Positions 44,886 through 53,409 of a stretch of 64,000 bases of DNA are shown one piece after another. The notes below the pieces were generated by a model, which was not told the DNA's origin, did no database searches, and worked only from the letters and a program-made list of their open reading frames with translations. The position numbers were made by a program, and so were the translations under genes. Numbering within the stretch: the stretch's first letter is position 1; each line of letters begins with the position of its first letter. Source of the stretch: Terribacillus saccharophilus (lineage in GTDB: Bacteria; Bacillota; Bacilli; Bacillales; Amphibacillaceae); contig NZ_NPBJ01000029.1 of assembly GCF_002272075.1 (NCBI RefSeq), forward strand, positions 1-64,000. Direction: 5' to 3'.

Positions 44886-45725
44886 TTATCCTTGGTTTGT
44901 AACTTTCTTCATTGTTTCGATAATCTGCTTGCTCTTTTCATCTAAAGCTTGGATATCATCCATGAATTCGACCATGATGACAGACTGTTCCTCAGAAGAA
45001 GCGGAAACTTCACTGATGCTTTGTGATAGATTTTCCCCGCTAGTAGTGATTTCTGTTAAGGATTTACTGATTGTCTGGACGGCTTGCTTTGTGTTATCGG
45101 AAAGCTTGCGGATTTCGTCTGCAACAACTCCAAAGCCTTTGCCAGCATCCCCGGAACGAGCAGCTTCAATAGCGGCATTCAAACCAAGCAAATTTGTCTG
45201 TGTGGAAATCTGTTCAATCAGCTGCACAACCTCACCAATTTTGCTTGAACTTTGGCTTGCATTAGCTGCTTGTTCTTTAATATCACTGCTTGTTGCAGAT
45301 AGCTCTTCAGCTTGAGCAGCAACATGCTGAACTTTACCTTGTAGTGCGTCTATCACTTGATTCAATTTACTGAGTTCTTGGTCAAGCTTCTCTTGATGCT
45401 CCAATGTACGTGAAAGTGATAATAGGCCGACAATTTCATTCGTATCCATATCACGTATTGGAGTTATTGACGTGACAACGGGTGCACCAAGTGCTTCATA
45501 ATCTTCTGTGATAGCAAAGACAATGTGCTCCCCTTTGATTGCACGCAGGTAAACTTCATGTTCATTCAATTTTGTTTTACCTACTTCAATACCTAGTGAC
45601 AAGAGTGTTGAAGGGGCGAAATAAACGAACTCCTCCGTATCCAGCACGCCCATCGCGGCTGTCGGTCCAAGCGTATCTTTTATAATAGGGGCAATATTGA
45701 CTACTGCCTGTAAGGTAGAATTCAT
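44886..45725 (-). CDS. Soluble methyl-accepting chemoreceptor (YfmS-like), copy 1
   Basis: 279 residues from ATG 45725, 8 nt after GAGGAG; a start seven codons earlier would use the ribosome site as coding sequence. Same plan as copy 2: PAS-like domain ([17 protein letters not shown]) and MCP signalling tip. The MCP halves are highly alike while the sensor halves have diverged, suggesting tandem duplication followed by ligand specialisation. A sigma-D-type promoter precedes it, as expected for motility genes. Confidence 0.87.
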   Translation of the reverse strand: MNSTLQAVVNIAPIIKDTLGPTAAMGVLDTEEFVYFAPSTLLSLGIEVGKTKLNEHEVYLRAIKGEHIVFAITEDYEALGAPVVTSITPIRDMDTNEIVGLLSLSRTLEHQEKLDQELSKLNQVIDALQGKVQHVAAQAEELSATSSDIKEQAANASQSSSKIGEVVQLIEQISTQTNLLGLNAAIEAARSGDAGKGFGVVADEIRKLSDNTKQAVQTISKSLTEITTSGENLSQSISEVSASSEEQSVIMVEFMDDIQALDEKSKQIIETMKKVTNQG

Positions 45726-45757
45726 AAAACGAGCTCCTCTGCACATGGTTTTCCTTT

Positions 45758-45785
45758 ATATCGGTAAGAAGTACCAGAAAGTAAA
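45758..45785 (-). promoter_or_regulatory. Sigma-D-type promoter of the chemoreceptor pair
   Basis: On the minus strand a -10 ACCGATAT (7 of 8 to GCCGATAT) with TTTA 16 bp upstream in place of TAAA. It lies 32 bp before the first chemoreceptor start. Confidence 0.55.
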
Positions 45786-45892
45786 GCGCTTCACTATAAA
45801 AAGCCCTATTTTGTCATATTTTGTAGAAAAGTTTCTTAAAAATGGAATGGGGGAAAAGCAAAGAAGAACATAAGTTGGAAGGGGAAATCTAC

Positions 45893-46666
45893 ATGTATGA
45901 TGATTTAAGAGGAAAGACAGCTATCGTCACTGGTTCTTCCAAGGGGATAGGGCGCGCAGTTGCAGAACGATTCGGACAAGAGGGCATGAATGTTGTCGTC
46001 AATTATCATGGGGACGAGGATGGAGCTAATCAAGCGGCCGAAAATATTCGCCAAGCTGGCGGAAAAGCAATTGTTATTCAAGCAGATGTATCCAAAAAAG
46101 AAGAGATTCAGAAACTGTTAGATGCGGCTCTTAGCGAGTTCGGCGGATTGGATGTCATGGTGAATAACTCCGGCTTTAGCAAGCCGCAACCGTTTCATGA
46201 AATGGAAGAAGATACGTGGAGGAGTGTAATTGATGTAAACCTGACCGGAACTTTCCTTGGCGGCCAAGTGGCTTTGCGTCATATGCTGGAGAATAATATA
46301 AAAGGCAGCATTATTAATATGTCTAGTGTACACCAGCAAATTCCGAAACCTTCGGACAGTCATTATGCTGCTTCTAAAGGTGGCATCAAGCTATTGACTG
46401 AGACGATGGCACTTGAGTATGCTGCTAAAGGAATCCGAGTAAATGCCATTGCGCCAGGAACAATTGATACGGAGCGGAACGAAGATACCAAGCCGGAAAA
46501 CGAAGCAAGGCAGATGAAGAAAATACCGATGCAATCCTTTGGTAAACCAGAAGAGATTGCAGCAGCTGCTGCGTGGCTTGCATCTAAGGAAGCGAGTTAC
46601 GTCACAGGTACTACTCTATTCGTCGATGGCGGTATGACGCTGTACCCTTCTCAGTTAGAACTGTAA
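45893..46666 (+). CDS. SDR-family glucose 1-dehydrogenase-like enzyme
   Basis: 257 residues from ATG 45893, 8 nt after GGAAGGGG. Classical SDR: AIVTGSSKGIGRAVAERF, NNSG, catalytic Ser/Tyr/Lys in MSSVHQQ and HYAASKGG, and the C-terminal FVDGGMTLYPS. The N-terminal MYDDLRGK and the C-terminal DGGMTLYPS are shared with Bacillus glucose 1-dehydrogenases (Gdh, 261 aa). The substrate may be another sugar or ketone. Confidence 0.85.
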   Translation: MYDDLRGKTAIVTGSSKGIGRAVAERFGQEGMNVVVNYHGDEDGANQAAENIRQAGGKAIVIQADVSKKEEIQKLLDAALSEFGGLDVMVNNSGFSKPQPFHEMEEDTWRSVIDVNLTGTFLGGQVALRHMLENNIKGSIINMSSVHQQIPKPSDSHYAASKGGIKLLTETMALEYAAKGIRVNAIAPGTIDTERNEDTKPENEARQMKKIPMQSFGKPEEIAAAAAWLASKEASYVTGTTLFVDGGMTLYPSQLEL

Positions 46667-46667
46667 C

Positions 46668-46690
46668 AGGTGACATAATCGTCACTTTCA
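46668..46690 (+). terminator. Weak hairpin after SDR gene
   Basis: AGGTGAC / GTCACTT with loop ATAATC and a short T run (TTT). Marginal. Confidence 0.3.
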
Positions 46691-46779
46691 GGCAATTAAT
46701 GTTACCAGAATAACAGGAGCTTGTGCGGCTTTCCTTCTATTATAATTGTAATAGGAATTAAAAGAAGGAGAGAATCTAG

Positions 46780-46968
46780 ATGGAGCAGATCGTCTTTCTC
46801 AGTGCTATGCTGATGTTGGGAATTTCTTTTGTACTTACAATTGCAGCTATTTTGTCCAATGGGTTAAAGGTTTTGTTCGACCTAACAAGTAATTACATGC
46901 GAGTAGCTGTTTTTTGTTTTGCTATCTATATCATCAGTTTTAGCGCCTATCTTGTCATTGCTAACTGA
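46780..46968 (+). CDS. Small two-helix membrane protein
   Basis: 62 residues: two hydrophobic helices (about 4-26 and 40-60) separated by NGLKVLFDLTSNYMR. ATG 46780 follows AGAAGGAGAGAATCTAG, a TATAAT box lies at 46741-46746, and a strong terminator begins right after the stop. These signals support a real gene. No family recognised; role unknown. Confidence 0.7.
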   Translation: MEQIVFLSAMLMLGISFVLTIAAILSNGLKVLFDLTSNYMRVAVFCFAIYIISFSAYLVIAN

Positions 46969-46994
46969 AAAAGCGCCCATGAGGGCGCTTTTTT
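46968..46994. terminator. Bidirectional terminator after small membrane gene
   Basis: AAAAAGCGCCC / GGGCGCTTTTTT with loop ATGA; also serves the convergent cwlK-like gene. Confidence 0.88.
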
Positions 46995-46995
46995 G

Positions 46996-47514
46996 TTAAT
47001 CAATATGCATCTCCAGATGCGGGTAATCCTTGAATCCTGGCCAATCTCCGCCCCATTCGAAGCCGAGTTCTTTGGCGATTTCGACTACTTCCATCCAGTC
47101 GGATTCTCCATTCTTGTTCCCGTCGTATTCCATATCCCAGATTACATTGCCTGGTTCCGGTTCCAGGGCAAAGTCGATGGCGAGTCCGTAATTATGCATG
47201 GATTCTCCGCCTTGGACTTGAGTGACAATTTGTCCCTCGGTTGTTCTGCCTTGGGCGTACAGCTTGTCTTGTTCTTCCTTGGATCGATAGTCATCCGTAA
47301 TGATAATGGAGATTCCGATGTCAGAAGTTTTTTCTACTAGTTCATTCATATTCTTCTCTACTGTAGGATGGAGGCCGGTAATGTCATCTGCATTCATGGA
47401 ATCGGCAGGAGTGGATTGATTTGGCGGAAGCTGCTCTATATGCAAAAAGCCGAATAGGATCAACGCTGCAACTGTCATAAGCAAAGTAGTTACTATAATC
47501 CTTTTCCAGTGCAA
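46996..47514 (-). CDS. M15-family L,D-/D-Ala carboxypeptidase, CwlK-like
   Basis: 172 residues. N-terminal membrane anchor/signal (LMTVAALILFGFL), then an M15 metallopeptidase domain with zinc ligands in MHNYGLAIDFAL and in PHLEMHID at the C-terminus. Size and motifs match B. subtilis CwlK (L-alanyl-D-glutamate endopeptidase of peptidoglycan). Acts in the cell wall. Confidence 0.88.
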   Translation of the reverse strand: MHWKRIIVTTLLMTVAALILFGFLHIEQLPPNQSTPADSMNADDITGLHPTVEKNMNELVEKTSDIGISIIITDDYRSKEEQDKLYAQGRTTEGQIVTQVQGGESMHNYGLAIDFALEPEPGNVIWDMEYDGNKNGESDWMEVVEIAKELGFEWGGDWPGFKDYPHLEMHID

Positions 47515-47652
47515 ATTCGCTATTCTCCTTTTTGAAGTCTCGTATATTGTATTTCTAGCATAGCGGAATAGGTACTAGATTGCACGGTTTTGAAACGAAG
47601 TTTTGAAAGGAAAGATAGGAGATATAAGGAAGGGGGGAGGAAGCGGACATGA

Positions 47653-48183
47653 TTAGCTTGTCTGGACTTGTCTTATCATGCGCTTCTCGATGCTTGCGTC
47701 CAATTTCCGAATGCGTTTCAGGGCCTCTTGCTGAGAGATGGTCTTGTAATGATGTGCACCGCCAGTCTCTTCATCAGCTGTATCTGCTTCCGCTACTACT
47801 TGCTGTAATGGATCAAGCTTCAGATTGTGTTCGGGCAGGTAAGAGTCTGTGTGCAGAAGGATTGCCAAGGAAATTGCTTTGGCGGCCTGAGGCTCTTCAC
47901 CTAAACGAATCAGGAGTTTGTGTGCCCGGGCAGCGCCCTTGATAGCATGGATATCATTTTGTTTATACAAATCATAATCCCATTTTCCATCGCTATACCA
48001 TTCATAATGGCCGATATCATGCAGCAATGCAGCTTTTACGGCCGTGTCTGGGTCAACCTGCTTTTTCTCACTGATGACTAGTGCGTGCTCCGCCACTGAA
48101 ATGGCATGCGCTTGCCCGGAACGTCCGAGATACTTCTGTGCGATTGGATGTGTATAAATCTGCTCCAATGTTACTTTTCTCAT
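47653..48183 (-). CDS. HD-domain phosphohydrolase
   Basis: 176 residues. The HD metal motif appears as H in AISVAEHAL and HD in AALLHDIGHYEW, with further histidines in DIHAIKGAARAH and LHTDSYLP. Family enzymes hydrolyse nucleotides or other phosphoesters; substrate unknown. ATG 48183 follows GGAGATAAAAAA. No clear terminator downstream; instead a 45-bp purine-rich tract on the plus strand. Confidence 0.82.
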   Translation of the reverse strand: MRKVTLEQIYTHPIAQKYLGRSGQAHAISVAEHALVISEKKQVDPDTAVKAALLHDIGHYEWYSDGKWDYDLYKQNDIHAIKGAARAHKLLIRLGEEPQAAKAISLAILLHTDSYLPEHNLKLDPLQQVVAEADTADEETGGAHHYKTISQQEALKRIRKLDASIEKRMIRQVQTS

Positions 48184-48346
48184 TTTTTTATCTCCTTTCT
48201 CTGAAAAAGTATATTGTTCAAGATATTAACACGTTCAGCGAAAGACTGCAAGTGAAAAAAATACGGATTTCATGTATATGGAATAACCGTTTCTACTCAA
48301 ACTAAAACATCCTGTCTTCCTGTGCCTTAAGCAAAAGGGGGCGGCG

Positions 48347-48374
48347 TTGCATTCAATGTATGCTATGCTAAAAA
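48347..48374 (+). promoter_or_regulatory. Candidate promoter of CDF gene
   Basis: TTGCAT and TAAAAA with a 16-bp spacer, 53 bp before the start at 48427. The rest of the 243-bp gap (48184-48426) shows no hairpin or ORF I can support. Confidence 0.4.
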
Positions 48375-48426
48375 TATTGTTACCATAAACTGCTACATAT
48401 AAAAACATAAAGAAGGAAGAGACAGC

Positions 48427-49386
48427 ATGAAGGAATATGTAAGCCTGTTACGTCAGGGAAGTAAATCAGCCGCATTGGCTGCGGTAGTCAATCTGGTCAT
48501 TGCCCTTGTCAAAGGAGGAGCTTTCTTGTTGACAGGGAATGTGGCTATGTTTGCAGAAACGATGCATAGTTTTGGGGATGCCGCGAACCAGCTCTTCGTC
48601 TATGTTGGTTCAGCACTCAGTAAAAAAGCCCCTACAGAGCGGTTCCCGGGAGGGTTTGGCCGGGCTGTCAACCTTGTGCTGCTCGGCGCAGTCTTAATCG
48701 TAGGTATCCTCGCTTATGAAACCATCCGCGAGGGTATTACCCATCTGGCACATCCATCAGAATCAGGTGGATTATGGATCAGTATTACAGTACTTGCACT
48801 TGGCTGTATCCTAGAGGCATTCGTACTTCTCAAAGCGATGCGTGAGATTGCCCATGAGAGTGATTCAGGTGCAAAAGGGCTCGCGGTCATTCCGATGAGC
48901 TTTGCGCATGTAAAACGGGCAAAACCAGCTACAAAACTAGTCTTCATGGAAGACTTGGTTGCTACTAGCGGCGGCTTGGTTGCCATCATTGCGATCTTGA
49001 TTGCGGCTTATACACCGTTTTACCAGGCAGAAGGTATCGCTTCAATTATAATTGGTGGCATGATGTTTTTAGTGGTTGGACGTGTTTTCCTTGATAATGC
49101 AGCTGGTGTCATTGGGGAAGCCGATGAAGAGATGGCTGATAAGATTGGGAACATTTTATTTGCAGATAAGGATGTACGTGATGTCCAGGAAATGACTGTT
49201 GTAAAAGAAGGGGAGTCCTTCCACGTGGAAGCTACACTGGAAATTGACCCGACTATTACGGTGGCGGATGCTGATGATATCAGGGATCGGCTGGAAGCTC
49301 AAATCTTGGAGCATAGAGGCGTCACAGATGTCACCATCGAATTTGATGAGGACGATAAAACTCAAGCTTGGAAAAGTAAAGAATAA
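48427..49386 (+). CDS. Cation diffusion facilitator family transporter
   Basis: 319 residues. Six membrane helices (about 15-210) and a C-terminal cytoplasmic domain (~225-310, VEATLEIDPTITVADADDI). The TM2 site HSFGDAANQ and a second site, MEDLVATSGG, differ from the usual HxxxD pairs of zinc CDFs, so metal choice (Mn, Fe or Co) is uncertain. Exports divalent cations in exchange for protons. ATG follows AGGAAGAGACAGC. Confidence 0.88.
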   Translation: MKEYVSLLRQGSKSAALAAVVNLVIALVKGGAFLLTGNVAMFAETMHSFGDAANQLFVYVGSALSKKAPTERFPGGFGRAVNLVLLGAVLIVGILAYETIREGITHLAHPSESGGLWISITVLALGCILEAFVLLKAMREIAHESDSGAKGLAVIPMSFAHVKRAKPATKLVFMEDLVATSGGLVAIIAILIAAYTPFYQAEGIASIIIGGMMFLVVGRVFLDNAAGVIGEADEEMADKIGNILFADKDVRDVQEMTVVKEGESFHVEATLEIDPTITVADADDIRDRLEAQILEHRGVTDVTIEFDEDDKTQAWKSKE

Positions 49387-49413
49387 GGAAGCCGCATATG
49401 CGGCTTCCTTATT
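49382..49413. terminator. Bidirectional terminator, CDF / SDR
   Basis: 14-bp perfect stem AATAAGGAAGCCGC / GCGGCTTCCTTATT around ATAT. Confidence 0.85.
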
Positions 49414-49417
49414 CTTA

Positions 49418-50287
49418 TTAAGATGACATATAATCCCCGCCGTTAACGTGGATGAATTGTCCGGTAATGTAGGCAGCTTCATCCGAAGCGAGCAGAACAT
49501 AGCTGCCGATGAGATCGACAGGCTGGCCAGGTCTTCCGAGCGGAGTCTGGGTACCGAAGTTTCCTAATGTGTCTTGCGGCATGGTAGCCGGAATGAGCGG
49601 CGTCCAGATCGGGCCGGGTGCGACTCCATTCACTCGTATCCCTTTGCTAGCCAAGCCTTTTGCTAATGATCGAGTAAAGGCAACGATTGCTCCTTTTGTG
49701 GACGTATAATCGATCAATGTAGGGTTGCCGATATACGGAGTGACGGAAGATGTATTAATGATACAGTTTCCTTTTCCGAGATGCGGCAGAGCAGCACGAG
49801 TCAGGTAAAAGTAGCTAAAGAAATTGGTCTGGAAAGTCCGTTCAAGCTGCTCTGGGGTGATATCCGTCAAATCGTTCTGTACTTCCTGGCGTGCAGCATT
49901 GTTGACCAAAATATCAAGTTTATTAAAATCGTGTATAACTTGTTTTATAAGATTTTCGCAAAATGCAGCGTCGCTGATATCGCCAGGATACAGAACGCAT
50001 TTAACTCCTTCTTGTTCAATCCTCTTTTTCGCGTATTCTGCATCCTCCTGTTCATTTAGATAAGATATTGCTATGTCAGCACCTTCTTTTGCATAAGCGA
50101 TCGCTACTGCACGCCCAATACCGCTGTCCCCTCCTGTAATAAGAATAACCTTGCCCTGCAGTTTCCCGCTGCCCTTCCAATGGTCGAATTCTTCAATCGG
50201 GAGCGGATCCATCTCATGCTGAATTCCAGGCTGGCGGGTTTGTTTCTTGCCTGGGTTGCCTTCTTTCATAAAATCATATAAATCCAT
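49418..50287 (-). CDS. SDR-family oxidoreductase (YhxC/YdaD general-stress type)
   Basis: 289 residues with the ~45-residue proline-rich leader typical of YdaD/YhxC/YhxD enzymes (KKQTRQPGIQHEMDPLP), then a Rossmann fold VILITGGDSGIGRAVAIAYA, NNAARQE, and catalytic SSVTPY and YTSTKGA, ending HVNGGDYMSS. Some relatives are sigma-B-controlled stress proteins; I do not find a convincing sigma-B promoter here. ATG 50287 follows AAAGGAGGTAAAGGAA. Substrate unknown. Confidence 0.87.
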   Translation of the reverse strand: MDLYDFMKEGNPGKKQTRQPGIQHEMDPLPIEEFDHWKGSGKLQGKVILITGGDSGIGRAVAIAYAKEGADIAISYLNEQEDAEYAKKRIEQEGVKCVLYPGDISDAAFCENLIKQVIHDFNKLDILVNNAARQEVQNDLTDITPEQLERTFQTNFFSYFYLTRAALPHLGKGNCIINTSSVTPYIGNPTLIDYTSTKGAIVAFTRSLAKGLASKGIRVNGVAPGPIWTPLIPATMPQDTLGNFGTQTPLGRPGQPVDLIGSYVLLASDEAAYITGQFIHVNGGDYMSS

Positions 50288-50443
50288 TTCCTTTACCTCC
50301 TTTTATTCCATCAGGAAAGTTATTGACATAAACAGCGTGTTCTAAAACGCTGAGCCTGCGAATAAGTTCCTTTGGATGGGTTTTTTTCAGCAGGGATTTA
50401 GGCTAAAATAGACGAAAGAAGAATTGGAAAGGAGATGGTTGCG

Positions 50444-50599
50444 ATGCGAGCTTATGAAAACTACATTGCAGAGCTTTTCACATTTAACGATCCATTCTTT
50501 CGTTCAACAGACCTTGATTTTGATATAGATGTCCAGCGTATGGAAAAGACGATGGAGGACATGGAAGAATATTTAAACAGCAAGCCCGCGGAGAACTAA
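50444..50599 (+). CDS. Small acidic protein, 51 residues
   Basis: ATG 50444 to TAA 50599, too short for routine ORF lists. The reading frame starts MRAYENYIAELFTF and ends YLNSKPAEN, is strongly acidic and helical, and has no membrane segment. Support: AAAGGAG ribosome site about 8-10 nt upstream, a TAAAAT box at 50404, and a strong GC-rich terminator overlapping its stop. No family recognised. Confidence 0.65.
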   Translation: MRAYENYIAELFTFNDPFFRSTDLDFDIDVQRMEKTMEDMEEYLNSKPAEN

Positions 50600-50618
50600 T
50601 GCCGCGGGCTTTATTTTT
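50582..50618 (+). terminator. Terminator of the 51-residue gene
   Basis: AAGCCCGCGG / CCGCGGGCTT around a 10-nt loop holding the stop codon, then TATTTTT. Confidence 0.85.
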
Positions 50619-50735
50619 CGTCTTTTATGATGCGATTGGTTTATACTAGAAGAAGAGAGCATGATACATAAATAGATTAAGTTCCAGCTTGAGAGGGAAA
50701 AGAAAAAGAATCATTATTATCGAGGAGGCAAAAAT

Positions 50736-51560
50736 ATGTCTAATCAATCCAGAATTATTTCAGAGCTGCAAGTAAAACCAACAATAGACGCTAAACAGGA
50801 GATCCGCAGCCGAATCGACTTCCTGAAAGATTATCTGCTAAAAACTGGTGCTAAAGGATTCGTTCTTGGCATTAGCGGCGGACAGGATTCTACATTGGCA
50901 GGACGCCTTGCGCAATTGGCAATCGAAGAGCTGAAGAAGGAAGGTAAGGATGTAACCTTTGCTGCTGTTCGGCTTCCGCATGGTGAACAAGCGGATGAAG
51001 AAGATGCTCAGCTGGCATTGGATTTCATTGATCCTGTTGAATCATATGCTTACAATATTAAATCCCCAGTTTCAGAAGCGGCGAAAGCGTATAAAGATGC
51101 TACTGGCAACCAGCTTGCTGATTACCACAAAGGAAACATCAAGGCGCGTATGCGCATGATCGCCCAATATGCAATTGGAGGTCAAGAAGGATTGCTGGTT
51201 ATCGGTACAGACCATGCTGCTGAAGCTATTACTGGTTTCTACACGAAGTACGGCGATGGCGGAGCAGACATTCTTCCATTGAGCGGCTTGAACAAGCGTC
51301 AGGGTAAACAGCTTCTCATCGAACTTGGGGCACCAGAACGTCTGTATGAAAAAGCGCCAACAGCTGACTTGCTTGATGAGAATCCTGGTCAAGCCGACGA
51401 AGCAGAACTCGGACTCTCATATGAAGATATCGATGATTATCTCGAAGGGAAAATTATCGAAGAGAAAACAGCTAAACTTTTAGAGGACCGTTACTTCAAA
51501 ACAACGCATAAACGGCAGATGCCGGCCACCATCCATGATGACTGGTGGAAGGAATTATAA
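50736..51560 (+). CDS. nadE: Ammonia-dependent NAD+ synthetase
   Basis: 274 residues. PP-loop ATP motif [15 protein letters not shown] (near 45), [22 protein letters not shown], and C-terminal [14 protein letters not shown]. Converts deamido-NAD to NAD. ATG 50736 follows GAGGAGG. B. subtilis nadE is a general-stress gene; here GTTTAT-N12-GAGCAT at about 50658-50681 is only a weak sigma-B match. Confidence 0.94.
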   Translation: MSNQSRIISELQVKPTIDAKQEIRSRIDFLKDYLLKTGAKGFVLGISGGQDSTLAGRLAQLAIEELKKEGKDVTFAAVRLPHGEQADEEDAQLALDFIDPVESYAYNIKSPVSEAAKAYKDATGNQLADYHKGNIKARMRMIAQYAIGGQEGLLVIGTDHAAEAITGFYTKYGDGGADILPLSGLNKRQGKQLLIELGAPERLYEKAPTADLLDENPGQADEAELGLSYEDIDDYLEGKIIEEKTAKLLEDRYFKTTHKRQMPATIHDDWWKEL

Positions 51561-51568
51561 TAATATAG

Positions 51569-51600
51569 ACGAGACTCCAACAGGAGTCTCGTTTATTTTT
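51569..51600 (+). terminator. nadE terminator
   Basis: ACGAGACTCC / GGAGTCTCGT with AACA loop and TTATTTTT tail. Confidence 0.88.
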
Positions 51601-51671
51601 GTAATGGCTATACTTGAAAAAGGGAAATAGATGCGTAAGAATGGTACTAGCTTTAAGGAGGTATACATACG

Positions 51672-52067
51672 ATGTTTAAGGAATTTAAAGAGTTTGCGTT
51701 GCGCGGGAACGTCGTGGATTTGGCTGTAGCCGTAGTGATTGGTTCCGCATTCAGTGCCATCACGACATCCCTCGTTAACGATATCATCATGCCGCTCATC
51801 GGTATTATTACCGGGGGGCATGACTTTAGCGGGCTGCAGTTCACTTTTGGCAGTGCCGTAGTGAAGTATGGAGCGTTCATTCAAACTGTCATTAATTTCT
51901 TTTTGATAGCTGCATCACTATTCATGGTCGTCAAAGTCATGAACAGATTGAAGCGCAAGCAGCCGCAGACAGAAGAGGTTGTCCAGCAACTGACCGTGGA
52001 ACAGGAGCTGCTCACAGAAATCCGCGACTTATTAAAAAAGGAAGAAAAAATGAAGGATCAGACGTGA
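51672..52067 (+). CDS. mscL: Large-conductance mechanosensitive channel
   Basis: 131 residues. MscL signature FKEFALRGNVVDLAVAVVIG at the N-terminus, two membrane helices (about 15-45 and 70-95), and a C-terminal bundle helix (EQELLTEIRDLLKKE). Homopentameric channel that releases solutes upon hypo-osmotic shock. ATG follows AAGGAGGTATACATACG. Confidence 0.95.
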   Translation: MFKEFKEFALRGNVVDLAVAVVIGSAFSAITTSLVNDIIMPLIGIITGGHDFSGLQFTFGSAVVKYGAFIQTVINFFLIAASLFMVVKVMNRLKRKQPQTEEVVQQLTVEQELLTEIRDLLKKEEKMKDQT

Positions 52068-52085
52068 GTCTGGTTCTTTTTTTGA
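52054..52085 (+). terminator. mscL terminator
   Basis: AGGATCAGAC / GTCTGGTTCT (two G-U) around GTGA, then a T run. Left arm lies in the last codons of mscL. Confidence 0.8.
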
Positions 52086-52133
52086 TTAATTTATAAGCAG
52101 TCCGGGAATGCAAAAAACAGAAGCCTTGTAATC

Positions 52134-52142
52134 TGCTATAAT
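52134..52142 (+). promoter_or_regulatory. Extended -10 promoter (TGCTATAAT) of MFS/AAG operon
   Basis: TGn-TATAAT 26 bp before the MFS start, with no clear -35. Confidence 0.55.
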
Positions 52143-52167
52143 TTGGATTACGAGGAGTTGAGACAGC

Positions 52168-53409
52168 ATGCACGTTTTACGCACACTCCATCCTTACAGC
52201 TGGACAATTATCATCGGAACGGTGTTCGGCAGGATGGCTACTAGTATGAGTATTCCTTTTTTAGCAATCTATCTGACGCAGGAGAAAGGGGCATCAGCAG
52301 GATTTACCGGCCTGATTATTGCTATCAGTTCCTTGGTTGGCATTCTGTCCAGCTTCTACGGCGGATACTTTTCTGATCGATTCGGCAGAAAGAAAATTAT
52401 CAGTATCAGTATATTTGGCTGGTGCGGAGTATTTGTTGGGTTTGCCCTGGCGGATGCTATCTGGGTATTCTTTGTCATGAATGCACTGAATGGATTATGC
52501 CGTTCTTTGTTCGAACCAACGTCCAAAGCTCTTTTGTCAGATGTGACCGATCAAAAGAACCGTTTACTCGTTTTCAATATGCGCTATACCGCAATCAATA
52601 TAGGTGTCGTATTCGGTCCTCTTTTAGGTCTGTACCTTGGTTCGGCTTCTTCAACAGCACCATTTCTGATTGCGGCTTTGGTTTATTTCGCCTACGGACT
52701 TGTGCTTATCTTTCAGTTTTTACGTGTCAAAGTGGAAGAAACAGCCGCAGCAGGAGCAAATAGGATTAGTGTCCGTGAAGCTTTTAATGTAACACGAAAG
52801 GACACACTGTTTATGTTCCTATTGATCGGGGTCACCATCAGTGTGTTTGGATATTCGCATTTCAGTGCTACCTTACCTCAGTTTTTTGCAGCTACGCCTA
52901 GTATTGAGGATGGGGCAAAGCTATTCAGTATGATGCTTACGTTGAATGCTTTGACAGTTCTAATTGTACAATATCCAATTGTTGCTATTGCGAAAAAGTA
53001 TTCACTCGTATTGTCCCTGATGCTTGGAAATGTACTGATTGCCCTCAGTTTGTTAAGTATGGCCTTTTTGCATGAAATCATCTGGATTGCGGCAGCGGTT
53101 ATTCTGTTCACGATTGGAGAAGTGCTGCTATTCTCTATGTCGGATATGTTCATTGATGAAATTGCCAATCCTGATATGAAGGGGACTTATTTCGGCGCAA
53201 TGGGCTTTACGGGCTTTGGAAGTGTTGCAGGGCCGCTGATTGGAGGGGTGTTGCTTGATCATTTTGGTGCAGTTCATCCAATTCCGATATTCACGATCAT
53301 AGCCTTCCTTGTCATTATTGGTGCCCCATTCTTATTCCAGGTTTGGGTAATGCTAAAAGGGAAGGAGCAAAACCTGAAACCTGTATTAAAAAAGGAGCAT
53401 GTTAGATGA
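52168..53409 (+). CDS. MFS transporter (multidrug efflux type)
   Basis: 413 residues, 12 membrane helices, motif A GGYFSDRFGRKK. The start (LHPYSWTIIIGTVFGRMATS) parallels that of the MFS protein at 1839, and the two appear to be paralogs within one exporter subfamily. Followed with four-base overlap by the alkyladenine glycosylase gene, so the two are cotranslated, though no functional link is evident beyond possible export of an alkylating agent. Confidence 0.87.
   Translation: MHVLRTLHPYSWTIIIGTVFGRMATSMSIPFLAIYLTQEKGASAGFTGLIIAISSLVGILSSFYGGYFSDRFGRKKIISISIFGWCGVFVGFALADAIWVFFVMNALNGLCRSLFEPTSKALLSDVTDQKNRLLVFNMRYTAINIGVVFGPLLGLYLGSASSTAPFLIAALVYFAYGLVLIFQFLRVKVEETAAAGANRISVREAFNVTRKDTLFMFLLIGVTISVFGYSHFSATLPQFFAATPSIEDGAKLFSMMLTLNALTVLIVQYPIVAIAKKYSLVLSLMLGNVLIALSLLSMAFLHEIIWIAAAVILFTIGEVLLFSMSDMFIDEIANPDMKGTYFGAMGFTGFGSVAGPLIGGVLLDHFGAVHPIPIFTIIAFLVIIGAPFLFQVWVMLKGKEQNLKPVLKKEHVR

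Noticed and set aside
45781-45800. AAAGCGCTT core resembling a catabolite-responsive element upstream of the chemoreceptors and the SDR
   Set aside because: Only the central bases fit; the outer TG and CA of the cre consensus are missing.
50290-50345. Sigma-B promoter for the YdaD-like SDR (GTTTAT on the minus strand)
   Set aside because: Nearest GGAATA lies 18 bp away, beyond the 12-15 bp spacing allowed.
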